DNA of 64,000 bases, taken from Phoenix dactylifera. Taxonomy: Eukaryota > Streptophyta > Magnoliopsida > Arecales > Arecaceae. The notes under the pieces are model-generated. The model worked only from the letters and a program-made list of their open reading frames with translations, was not told where the DNA came from and searched no databases. Location of the stretch: the NCBI RefSeq assembly GCF_009389715.1, contig NC_052401.1, positions 2,406,843 through 2,470,842 of the forward strand, read 5' to 3'. Positions 15,836-26,990 of the stretch are shown one piece after another. The translations under genes were made by a program, and so were the position numbers. The first letter of the stretch is position 1. The number at the start of each line of letters is the position of its first letter.

Positions 15836-16799
15836 AATTTAAGAAACGTGGCGACCTTGACGTGGCTGAGTCAAAATTGGAGCTGAAACGCCACGAGAAT
15901 TGCCCGCTAGGAGCATGTAACCCGCGCCGCACGTTGAGGTTACCTGTAATAAAAAAAAAAAAAACGATACCATATTAGCACATATTTTTTTATAATAAAT
16001 GATCTAGGGCTCAAGTCCTTATTTTTTGAACTCTAGATTGGCCCAAATAGGAGGTCCAAGACTGGTGACCACTCAACATTTGACTTTTTTTCGGTCTTCA
16101 CTAGCTTTCTAGTCATTGTTGGATTCCACTAGATCTGGCAATCCTTGATCGCTATAAGTTACCTATATTTTGATTTGATTTTTGATTGGATAGAATGAAC
16201 TTAACCGGATTGATTGGATTGTTGGTCCTTACCACCCGATCAGCCCTATCCTTCTTCATTCTTATCGAGCATGAAGCCCTGTCTCTCTTTGTTCAGGTCC
16301 CAATCATTGTGGAGGCCCTGAACCACCCTGATACTTAGACGGTAAACCGGCCCATTACTTCAACCCCAGCTAGATTTTTTTGAAATTTGATCACTATTGA
16401 TCTTCACGCGACGAGTTGAATTCGCCTTGCTCGGACTGACCTGGGCAGTCGGGCAGTGTCACTAGACGGACCTAATTTGGGGATATGAGGTCGTTTTCTA
16501 ATAGTATTTTGATTTTTGACCTCGCATTGCTTTTGAGACGATGAAGAAATATTTTAGAAAGATGTCTCTTTGACTTCGCATACCTGAATGGCTGACCATA
16601 AAAGAATGCAATGCCATAGATCATATGAAAGCAATAATAATTCTTAAAAATTTATTTAATTAAAAAAATATTCAAATAACTCTTACAATAGTTCCAAAGT
16701 AACATAACTATTTATTTAAATTAAATAAAATATTCTAACTAGTCTAAATAATCTTATTAGAACTCCAATAATTAAAAGTATCTTCAAAAAATCTAACCA
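15836..16799. other. Spacer of the inverted duplication with a Tekay LTR fragment
   Basis: The spacer has no credible gene. Its right part (about 16585-16800) matches part of the decayed Tekay-type LTR at about 18825-19045 in the same orientation. It is a truncated LTR piece directly abutting the right arm. The left part has an A-run near 15950-15963 and text without recognised origin. Confidence 0.5.
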
Positions 16800-17070
16800 C
16801 GGTCGCAACGTTTCCTAAATTGTACCGGGCTTACTTAATTAGGTTTACTCGGCCTTATCGGTTGAAACGATGACTCAACCCCACTATTCTAGTCCTTTCC
16901 GAATTAGATCTCTTCGCAACTCTATATATATTACAACAAAACTTCACCACCACCACCAACTCCTACTCCAGCGATTATAAATCGTTCCCTGCGTTCGCTC
17001 CAACTATTACTTCTGCTCTCCTCTTCTCTGTTTCTATCTCCTTCTCTTCTACAGCGCAGGTATTGAGGAG

Positions 17071-17707
17071 ATGGCAGGTTTCTGGTCGCCGGGTTGGCTT
17101 TATTTTCCTGCACCACCGATGCAGGTTGCTCTGCCTTCCAATTCCCTCGCCAATCCCCCTCTCTCCATGGAACAATCCTTGACCAACCTTGGCCTCCAGG
17201 TGAGTTCTCCTTCTTTGAATCAAGTACGAAATTCGTTTTTTTTTTTTTTTGTTGGGGGATGAGAAGTCTGAGAAAGATCCTCTAAAACAGAGCAGCCGGC
17301 CGGGAGCGGCGCCCACCCAGCAGCACACGGAATGGCTTCTCCAGAGCGACGAGTCGATGACCTCCTTGCTTGTGAGCAAATTGTCGACGGCCCGGGAGCG
17401 AATGATGGAACTGGAAGCGAGCCTCAGGAGAGCAGAGGAGGAGAGGAAGACGAGGCAGAGGATCGCCAGGGAGCACGAGGCCATGATCGCATATCTGGAG
17501 CAACGCCACCTCGTAGGTTCCTCGCCGGTTGCGGGCGACGCCACCTCCTGCACCGGCCACCCATTGGCAGCGGAGGAACCGAGGGAGGGAACGGGGAATG
17601 GGCTGTGCAACACCTGCGGGTCTCCAAATTCGCACGATCTCTGTGCGTGCGAGGACTTGGAGGCTACCTTGAAGGCGGTCGGCGAGTTCTTGCTCGGAAC
17701 CCAATAA
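17071..17707 (+). CDS. Unknown small coiled-coil protein, copy B of inverted pair
   Basis: Two exons, 17071-17199 and 17291-17707, joined by a GT-AG intron in phase 0, give 181 residues. The start MAGFWSPGWLYFPAPP, the MEQSLTNLGLQ end of exon 1 and the helix MMELEASLRRAEEERKTRQR match copy A closely. After the shared GHPLAAEEPREGTG block, copy B continues with CNTCGSPNSHDLCACED and an Ala/Leu-rich helix. Copy A has unrelated sequence there, so the 3' ends were exchanged or one was replaced. The Cys cluster (CNTC…CAC) could bind metal but is not a RING or other recognised finger. Function is unknown. The intact frame, conserved splice sites and duplicated promoter suggest both copies can be expressed. 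Confidence 0.6.
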
Positions 17708-17759
17708 AACCCCATACAAAACCCAGAGTTGTAGTTTAGATTAAACGACAGGAATTTAG

Positions 17760-19790
17760 ATTAAACGGCAACAGAAATTCGGTGACGTACGTCGATGGTT
17801 TCTTTTTGTTTTTTTTTTTAGGGGTACGTCGGCGACTCATAATGGTTTGTTTTTGTTACTGGATTCTTCTGGTTTCTTTCCATGTTAATGTTGGATGTCT
17901 ATGGTTGACTTTGTTTTTTATTTTTTATTATATCGTACTCTTGGCGACTGCTTGAGTAGTTGTTTCATTGACGGTAGTGGCAGCGTATGGTTGCTAGGGA
18001 CACAGAGCAAGTAACCTACAGATTTCAACATCAAAAAATATTTTAATAAATAGTATAAAGTTTTTTTAAAAAAATTAAGCAACTTTTTATTAATAAATTC
18101 TAATTTATCATCAAAATAATTAAATTCAAGCTAGAAAATAAATAATTACATTGCACGATAATATTTTATGGTCAATCCTCCTGCACTTTATTTTAGTCAA
18201 ATTTTAATTAATCATAAACTAAAATATCCACTGAGACTTGAGAGAACTTCCAACCAGCTGATTTACATTTGGGTACTAGCACAATAGGGTGATATTCTAA
18301 TTAAAACAAAAATTTACCAATAATTAAAGCAAATAAATATCTATCTCATTTTCTAATTTCTACCCAACTTTTAAACTTTTACGCAAACTCAAACAATCCT
18401 AAAAGCTAAGCTCTGATATAACTATTTCTGCCATGATCTATCACAATCCATAGTGATATTAAACTTGAGCTCTGATACCATTTGTAAAACCCATGACCTC
18501 ACCCAAAAAGGCTAGCCAAAAGGTATTTTAAATTGTTTGGTCCTGTTTAAGTACCCAAGATTTTCTCGACGAATAATTGATGTAAAACTAAACACACGCC
18601 CACGTGGGTCCTCGCATATTATCCTGTTATAGCCTCGTTAGGCTAAGAGTTTAAATCTATTCAAATCTAATCACAAACACCATGATCGGCCTGTGGTCAG
18701 TCTCTGTGAACCTGTATTGCAGTGTCCCCTACTCCACATAGACTATGGGTCGAATTCGCTTTGATATCACTTAATTTGTTATGCCCCAAACTCAGAGTGT
18801 AATAGATGCCGTATACATGTATCGCTGACCATATAAATATGCAGGGCTACATATCGTATTAAAGAAATAATAATTCTTAAAAATTTATTTAATTAAGAAC
18901 TTATTCAAATAATTTTTACAATAGTTTCAAAGTGATATAAGTCAACATATGTAAACTATTTACTTAAATTAAATAAAATATTTTAACTAGTCTAAATAGT
19001 CTTACTAAAACTCTAATAACTGAAAGTATCTTCGAAAGATCTAGTGCACTCCTCCAAGTCCCGAACAATCATGCATCTGGATCTGAAAAAAAAATAATAA
19101 TGAGCTACACTAGTCCAGTAAGCAACATAATATTCTAAAGTGAGGTCTAAGCATGCCAAGTAATTAGTTAAAAAGCAATATGTTGACTAAAAAATAAATC
19201 AATTCTTGAATAATACATATTTTTTTTGAAGTTTACTATTATTTTCATAAATTGATATTAGAAATCCAACATCAGATTATTATCACGTAACCGAGTGGCA
19301 TGTATCAAAATGCAGAAAGTTTCAAACATCACTATTCTTAATTGTTGATGGTACGGTATCTAAATACTTCTATTCTAATCACCGATGGTGCAGTATTAAA
19401 ACTAGTTTCTAAGATTACAAGTCGACAGGGCCAACGAATAATCCCCATTGGCGGAGCGAGAACATAACCATACGTAATATAATTTAAAATAATTACTATC
19501 ATAACATTAATATGCCTGACCCGTTTAACTAAATATAAAATAGATATTATAATCAAATTTAATCAACTAAAATACCCATGATAAAATTATATAATAACAG
19601 AAAGTGTCCATTTATATCATAATGCACAAAAAAAATCTGCAGGAGCCCCAACAACCAAGGAACCCTAATTAGTCTTGGCTTTCTCCCTTACCACGTGATT
19701 AAGGTATTATTTCTCTGCTCCATTTATTTATTCATCATTTTGAGGAGAGAATTTTTTGGCTTCGTTCCTCATTTTATCCCAAAAAATCTG
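17760..19790 (-). mobile_element. Decayed Tekay-type LTR-element sequence with two primer-site relics
   Basis: Leader-like AT-rich sequence runs from about 18040 to a primer-site complement (gctctgatacca) at 18469-18480. A separate block starting TGTAAAACCC (18482 to about 18757) looks like a short LTR of another family. A second, weaker primer-site complement lies at 18758-18769. From 18777 (TGTTATGCCCC) to about 19790 is a diverged relative of the LTR at 707-2764: it keeps the GAGCTACACTAG…CCAGTAAGCAAC text and the AAGTCGACAGGGCCAACG block. The element is old and heavily broken; no coding region is visible. Confidence 0.65.
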
Positions 19791-20214
19791 ATGGCATTAT
19801 AATATCAAAATATTATATTATACCATAAATATAATATTATATTACATTATATCATAATATATTGATATATTATGTTATATAATATCAAATTATATTATAT
19901 TATTATGTTATAATATATAATATTATATATTAATTATATTAGAATAATATTATATTACATTATACTAATATTATACTATATCATATATTTATGTATTAAT
20001 ATATATTATATTTTATTATACTCCGTTGTATAATATCATGCAATGTCCTCAATGGTCATTTTGTCATTCCTAAAGTACTTTCTCAGTTTGTTTGGCAATC
20101 ATATATCAAAGTTTTATAGCACTTTAGAAATGTAGTTACCAAGTAAAAATAGCTTTTTATAAAAGCTCTTCTTCAAAAAGCTTTACACCCAATAGCTCCC
20201 CAAACGGGGCCTAA
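19790..20214. mobile_element. Right end of a Harbinger/Tourist-like DNA element
   Basis: The sequence matches the right part of the element at 33694-35332: the same AT-rich tract, then ATGGTCATTTTGTCAT and AGCACTTTAGAAATGTAG. It ends in AATAGCTCCCCAAACGGGGCC (inverted terminal repeat, to 20211) followed by TAA (20212-20214), the usual 3-bp target. The left end is not found. It is a truncated relative. Confidence 0.6.
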
Positions 20215-20825
20215 GTTAACACAATCGACACTATTTCATAGGGAGCTGTCGCAAAATGTCATTTTTTCTAGAGTCAGGCCATCCAATTACTTTCAGGGTT
20301 TGGTTAATCAAGATCATTTCTTGACTACAAAATAAAAGGATCAACTTTTCTAGATGACTCCTTCAATTCCTACACAAGCAAAATCTGGACAAATTAGGAA
20401 CATAGCTCTACCTTTTAAGCTAGTTTATGGACCTAGCCATATGATGCTTCAAGTAAGCCTATAAACAAGGCCCATGAGACTCAATTGGGATGCAGGCTCT
20501 GCAAAGCTTGGTTGTTGTCCTATAACAAGGAGCTGAATCTGCTTATATCTCAACGGCTATATGTTCCCCATAGTTCAAGTATCAAGTATCATATAGCTGC
20601 AACAGTCGTCAGAAAACTGCTCAAGGAAAACGCTGCAAATCCACAGTACCCTCTTCTTTGATAAGAGAGTACCGTCAAAAGCAATACGAGGTTTTCAGCA
20701 ACAACAAAAAAAAAAAGCAATACGAGGAACATAAATTTCAATGGCAACTGTAGCAGTAGATGCTAAACGGAATGATCTTGACATAATAACCATCAAACTT
20801 TGTTACTGAGTCCACAAGTTCATAC

Positions 20826-23800
20826 TTTCCAGCACCTGAGCAATTTTAACTGAAGCTGGTTCTGTAATACCTGGGCCCAAAAATCAACTGGGCCCAATTA
20901 CTCCTTTTTGGGCCCATATTTGAACATTAGGCCATGACATCTAATAGGCTAACTGGGCCCATGGTTGGCAGCCCGTTTGATAGCTGCCACCTCATGCTTT
21001 ATGCATGGATTTGACTAGGGCCAGGTGGGGATCAGAGGAAGGCCCAAGTGTTAGGTCCTTCACAGGGGAAAGCTGGGGGTGACACCTCACCCCAGCAAAA
21101 AGAACCTTACCGCTCTCCTTCCTCCCCAAGAACTTTCTAGGACGATGGCTGAAGCACCGGAGCAGGAGGCACTGCAGTTCATCCCCAGGTAAGCTCCCTG
21201 ATCATGCTCAGTCCTTCATCTTCCCTGTTTTCAAAATAAAATAGAGGAGGGATTCCACGGATCTCAACTGCAGTCGCTGTCGGCTCTCGGCAGGGGGCTG
21301 CAGTCGGCCGGAGCCCCATTCCCCTTCTTCTTCTTCAGTGGGATAGGAGGGTCTCGGTGAAGAAGAAGAAGGGAGGAAAGAAAAGAAAAAAGAAATAAAG
21401 AAGAAAAAGAAAAGTGGAGGAGGGGACTCACCGGGGTGACGTCGCGTGCGGCGGCGGCGGCGGCGGGCTTTGGCTGCGAACGCCGCCGATGCGGGCGTCG
21501 GCCGCAGGCCGGCCGAAGGCACCGCGAGCTCGGCCGCGGGCACCGCCGGCCGTGGCCGACCTCTTTCGAACCCGTCGTCCCCCCCCCCCCCCCCCTCGTA
21601 GGAGAAGAAAGGGGGAAAGAAAAGAGGGATCGGGAGAGAAGGAAGGGAGAAGAGAGGAGAAGAGAAAATAGAAGAAAAAGGGAACGGGGACTCACCGGTT
21701 TGTTGTCACGTGCGGCGGCCACCGGCTTCGGCCGCGAGCGCCGCCGGCACGAGCCTCGGCCGCAGGCCGGCCGAGGATGCGGGCGTCGAGCGTCGGCCGC
21801 AAGCGCGGCCGAGGGCGCCGCAAGCTTCGGCCGCGGGAGCCGGTCGCGGGAGCCGGCCGGCCGTGGCTCAACCCCTCCCGGGCTCACCCTCCTCTCTTCG
21901 CGGTGGAAGGAAGAGAGGAGTCGGGTGAAGCTTCGGGAAGGAGAAGAAAAAGAAAAGAGAAAGAAAGGAGAAGAAAAAAAAAAGAAAAGAAAAAAAGAAA
22001 AAGAAAAAAAAAAGGGGAGAAGAAAAGAGATCCTAACGGATCCGACCTAATGGGACGGATCGGGGTTCGGGTCCGAAACCCGTTAAGCCCAATAATAAAA
22101 AATTGATTTAGCCAATTGAACCTGAACCCGAGCCTAATTAAATTGGTCTAAGTCTGAACGAGCCCAAACTGCAAATTGGGTCAAATCCGAAACAAATTAA
22201 GCCCAAATTGATTTGGGTCCGAACCCAATTAAATTGAGTTAGTTCCAGCAGACCCAATCTGGTTTTAAATCGAACCCCAAAGGCTTCAAATTGGACTTGG
22301 GCTAAATCCTTGGATGGGATCCAAGCAAGTAAGTTCATAATATGATGAACTAAGAGATTTTATAATAAATAAATGGGGAATAATGTAATCCCTATTATGT
22401 TGTTTTAGGTGATTAAGGATTTGTCATCTGGACTTGAGCAATTTGGAAAGCGAATTGATGTAAGTAATCTATCTTAATCTTATCGTAGATCTTGTATTAC
22501 GTTTTATAAGATGAACCAGTATTTTTCATACAATTTGAATTGTATACATGATTTGTGAAGAAAGTAAGTAACCTGTTCTAATCCTGTTATGGATCATGTC
22601 ATGTTATTAATGTTTCCTCAGCACTTTTTAAGTATATATGTTTCATGCATGATATGTTACAATGCATAAGTAACATGCCTGAATCCCAGAAGCTATGGCC
22701 ATGTATGCAACGTGATTATGCTGGTATTTTAATCATGCATGTAAGTTTATACAGTCTTAGCTAGCCAAGAGGCACTATAATGGGCTCAAAGATGCTACTG
22801 ATCGAATGCAACTGAGCTGGCCTTGCTAGTGGCCGAGAATAACTTTGCTAGCCTTGCTAGTGGCCGAGAATGACTAGCTGGCCCCGCCAGTGGCCGAATG
22901 GACTTCGCAGTAGCATCCGAGAGAATGGACCACGGTATGCCGGGGGCACGGTTTCATATGCATACTTTATGAAAATGATATTTGAAGCATGATCATGAGG
23001 CTCATTTCAGAGCCTGGGTATATGAGGCGGGTGTTTCCAAATCCTGCAGATGCGTTTTGGGGAGAAGCAAAATCGGTGAGGGGTGAAGGACGCTTGCGTG
23101 AAGCCCCGGAACCGGCCAACATCTGGCAGGGGAGCCCCGTGTTTCCCCCTCATGTGGGCCCGATAGTCACGTGCCCTGCGCAGGCGGGCCGTGACATTTA
23201 TGAACGTGCCTGGCCAAAGCATACATTGTTTTACAACGGATTTTTGAATATATCCTTATAAAATGTTGTATTTTGCTATCACCGCTATCTCCTTTAAATT
23301 GCATACATATTATGCCATGATGATGATTAGATAAATATGCATGTCAGCTTCTCAAACCCTGCATAAACATGGTTACCGTTATGTTCGATCCGGTAAGATT
23401 ATGTATGATTACTTACTGAGCCGTGTAGCTCATATCCGTTCATTTACTTTTTCTTTCAGATCCTTACCACTGATAGCTGCCAGAGACACGTTAGTTTGAT
23501 ATCAGGGCTTCTTTCTTTTGGGGTAAAGCAAGAATACTTTTGTGTACATAAACTACATAGAAGCTCTGTATTTGGGTACTGACCAGCATGATGTACTAAG
23601 AATGCTTTCATATAAAAAGATTCGGTTGGTTTGACTACCCTGTTACCCAGGTATGAGGCTGCGTGCTATTGTGGGCGATAGTCGGCAATAGCACGGCCGT
23701 GTCACGGATCCGGGTCCGGGGCGTGACAGGTTCCATGCTCAAGAACACAATACTGGCAGAACACCGAGCACAAGCTAAATATCCTGCATTTCCACAGCAC

Positions 23801-24277
23801 TGCATAAAAAACTTCCATGGAGATTGCCCGATTCACACCAAAAAATTCTCACCGGGCACACAAAATAACTCAACGATAGTAGTATATAAATATCAGTAAA
23901 TAACTTGCAATAATAAATACATTATTTTAGGTCTTGTAACTCTTATCACCCATCATTAGGAGCACAAAATCATAGAAGTTGCAGCTGCTTTATATCTCCT
24001 TTGTTTTTTTTGAAAATTCCAACCAAGAAGTATTTCATTATTTTTCCATTGACCACACTTTTCTTCCATTTTTTCCGTGAACCAAACAAGCCGTTAAGGT
24101 TTTTAGTGTCTGGTTCACGAATAAACACAAAAATTAGAATCCAAATCTTAAACAAACCAATATCACAATTTTTCTGCATTAAAAAATATCAGATAATCAC
24201 CATATGAGGGAGACATTCTCCTCGCTGCGCTCTTCTGCACTCTCCAAATGCTGCAGGACCTGCAACCTCCTTGTCAA
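20826..24277 (-). pseudogene. ORANGE-like gene remnant (DnaJ-type zinc finger), interrupted
   Basis: On the minus strand, 24201-24277 reads LTRRLQVLQHLESAEERSEENVSLI, resembling the RRLRIQQRIKSAE exon of plant ORANGE proteins. An acceptor at 23801-23800 starts an exon reading CCGNAGYLACARCSAS, then VFLSMEPAS, close to the ORANGE text GYLACARCSSTG…L.IEPIS. The exon continues across a solo LTR to 20826, where NCSGAGK appears in another frame just before a GTATGA donor, the place of a known ORANGE exon end. The membrane-spanning exons and the last finger exon are not found. ORANGE proteins stabilise phytoene synthase in plastids. This copy lacks essential parts, contains a frame change and is split by a 2.9 kb insertion, so it is a pseudogene. 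Homology is judged from memory of the family. Confidence 0.5.
20858..23733 (+). mobile_element. Solo LTR, Tekay/Del-like, with 5-bp target duplication
   Basis: The LTR spans 20863-23728 (2,866 bp), begins TGTAATACC and ends GGGGCGTGACA. It is flanked by GGTTC at 20858-20862 and 23729-23733. There is no internal region, so it is the product of recombination between two LTRs. The stretch near 23400-23475 (TTACTTACTGAGCCGTGTAGCTCAT, then TTTCAGATCC) matches the equivalent part of the LTR at 707-2764. Inside are TGGGCCC-rich text, a GC-rich block with an internal duplication (about 21423-21690 and 21687-21900) and a purine-rich tract at 21900-22035. The long open frames here are compositional. 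Confidence 0.85.
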
Positions 24278-24299
24278 CTTAGTGAGCATCCATTAATCA

Positions 24300-25930
24300 T
24301 GTTTCAGAAAAAGACTTGATTGCTGAACGTCATTTTCTAATGGAGAAGTGCTTTTCTTTTGTGATGGTTTCATTTCTTGCCATTGGTTAAACAAAAAAAT
24401 CACTAACAAAATATCAAGAAAAAGAGAAAGGTAGAAAGTGATTCCTATGAATTAGTGGGAAGGCTCTGCAGGCACCCCATTTTTTCAACCTAGCTTTGTT
24501 AGACTCAAGGCAGGTGATAGCTAGGTACCATCGATCTTATTCATGTATATAAAAATTTGGGATTAGATTTTTTATTTATGTATTTATCTATCTAGCAAAT
24601 GTTAAGAATGGCTTGCATCATGAAGAATAATTTATAATCCCAAGGATTCATAGGGCTAATGAGAAGCACCATGGACCACGTTACTATTTGTCCTGATGCT
24701 TAGATGAATACTATGTTTCACCAATCATCACAAGAACTTCTGCACAAATTAGCACATCTATGATCCAAGAAAGATAGGAGAAGACCACATATAAATTTTT
24801 TGACAAAAAAAACACGCAAATGAAATAAGAAACAGACATCGTCGGTATCCGCCATGAGGGAATCCATGACCTCAATTCATAGATATGCATGCGTATATCG
24901 ACAGGCTTTCATCTAATTTTTTTCACCAATGCTGACAAGAACTTGTTTGTTATCTTGTAGAACCCTAATTTTTTCTAAAGAAGAGCATGATGGATATGGA
25001 CAGTAACGGACAAGGATAGCTCATGACAATCTCAACATTTTTACAGAACTAAGTATTTTTTATGTAATATAAGCAACCTCCATTATGAAACAAACAATTT
25101 GTTGATTCCCAACAAAGGCCGGATTGGATTTCATATTTATGAGCACAATCGTTAAGGTCTAATAGTTCAATCTGAGGACGGCTAAAGGAGGATAAGTGGT
25201 TCTTTGGTTTATCCTCCCCACTTTTTTTAGGTCAATGCTCCTTTAGCCCCATCAAAGGGAGTAACCTATACCTAAGTTCCCTTGTATCCGGATTTAAGTG
25301 ATGTAAACCAAGCTCTTTATTCTTGCAATTAATTGGAGAAATAACCAATACCACCCTCAATTATTTCTCACCTTTTAGGATGTAAATATTAATTATAAAT
25401 AATAATATGCTAAAAATTCATCATCTATCAAATAATTGCAACATTTTTTATCGCCAAAGATATATTATATCTGTATGTCAATCTTAATTTTATATTGTTC
25501 TATGCAAATATTAGCAAATATTAATAACGTAATATGATAAATTATATTAAAAATAAAAATTCATCTAGTATTACAATAAATTGTAACATTATTATATCAT
25601 CTTTGACTCATTGCTTATTCATTATCATGAATATTTCTCAAGAATTAATAATATAATATTTATTTTCACTATAAGTAGTTAATAATATTAAAATTATTTA
25701 TTATTGTACAAAATTATCCAATGAACTAGGATTGGAAGGACAAATTTATGTCCTTTCTGAAAACATTTTTTTCCCCAAATAGTGTTATATAATTCTTAGG
25801 CTGCCTGGCTCCAAATAATAAACCAGGGGTAACTGCAATCATTATGTATGATAATTTTATTTTATTCTAAATGGCAAATAATTAAGATTTATAACTGCTA
25901 AATCCGGTATAAATTACATGATATGATCCG
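24300..25930. other. AT-rich stretch without recognised features
   Basis: I find no gene, RNA or structured transposon. Between 25190 and 25260 there are palindromic GGAGGATAAG…TTATCCTCC segments, which may belong to a small inverted-repeat element. The rest is AT-rich with scattered homopolymers. Confidence 0.4.
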
Positions 25931-26429
25931 GAAAGGGGGGCCGAAAAGATTACCATACTTCGTCATTAATTTCAACGTGGACTTCTATTGTGCCGCTTCC
26001 CAAGAACGAACGAGCGCAGGGATGAAAAGCTCGTAACGGCCAAGTAAAGCACCTGGTCGGAGCTCCGGTTACTCTGACAGACGTCAGCGCTTCCGCGGAT
26101 ATGCCTTGCAGGTACGTGCATGCGCATAAAATCTCTATGCCGAAGGCAGATCCGCCGTCCACCTGGCACCTCATGACATCAACTCCTTCACGCTTCGTGG
26201 CCACGTTTCCTCCAAATGGATTCCCGCATAACAATTTTAAGCGGCACGTCCGGTCCCGCATGGGTATCCAAACCATTCGGTTCGACCCATGCTTTCCGCT
26301 AGGCGCGCCACTGCCGTGGGTTTACAAAACGACCGGCCCTCGCGGACGTACGCATCCGTGTCAAAGAATTATTGGGAAACCAAGTGGGGCCCGTATGGGC
26401 CGCACATGGTCTCACAAGCTTAATGATTG

Positions 26430-26990
26430 ACACGTCAGCGAGAAATGGTGGTAATCCAGAGGAGCGGTGACGGGTGACAGATACGAGCCCCCCGTTTTGT
26501 AACGTTTGTTGCCGTGGACTCCTAGGACACTTCCACGGCTCTTCTAAAACAAATGCGACAGACAGTGTCCAGCTCCATTTTTCCGCATAATCATGGATGT
26601 GCGAATCACATCCACCGTTCATTCCAAACCATCCCGCTCGCTGCCTCATAGCGTAACGCGACGGAACGACGTCACGCTAAGATCGCACGCAATCTGAAGA
26701 CTCTCGTCTAGGAATTTTTATGCGGGATATTCGAGGGGACATCTTTAAGGCGCTGTCCCCAGCATTCCGGATGGGACCCACCGTTCTCGATGCGGTTGTC
26801 TTAAAAAAAAAAAAACGATGGGCCCCACCATGCCGCCGACTCTTGCCCCTCCCCGTCATCCCTTCCTACCCTCCCACTATTTATTCCAACCCCTCCCCCT
26901 TTTTCCCCCTCGCCCCTGCTCTCTCTCTCTCTCTCTCATGGTGGAGCGCCACGAGATCGCGCGCCGGTGACCCCCGCTGCCGCCCGGCTC
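26430..26990 (+). promoter_or_regulatory. Promoter and leader of the S40-like gene, with a short upstream ORF
   Basis: ACGT-core motifs occur at about 26430-26437 (ACACGTCAG) and 26667-26674 (GACGTCAC), the type bound by bZIP factors. A TATTTATT box lies at about 26878-26885. A (CT)n leader (about 26919-26936) follows. An upstream ATG at 26938 opens a ten-codon frame (MVERHEIARR) that stops at 26968-26970, 20 bases before the main ATG, and may limit translation of the main frame. Confidence 0.45.

Larger units (their letters stand above)
14120..18370. repeat. Large inverted duplication (two arms of about 1.6-1.7 kb)
   Basis: The left arm (about 14120-15835) and right arm (about 16800-18370) are reverse complements with roughly 10 percent divergence by eye and several indels. 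They are separated by a spacer of about 960 bp. Each arm contains promoter, two-exon gene and 3' region. At its outer end each arm contains the AT-rich leader of a Tekay-type element: the TTACATTGCACGATAAT text at 14322-14342 (reverse), 18146 and 346 is shared with the element at 1-706. The gene and adjacent transposon sequence were therefore copied together. Confidence 0.8.

Noticed and set aside
21264-22106. Several open frames of 85-207 residues rich in Arg, Pro and Glu/Lys
   Set aside because: They sit inside a solo LTR, arise from a GC-rich block and a purine tract, and appear in many frames at once.
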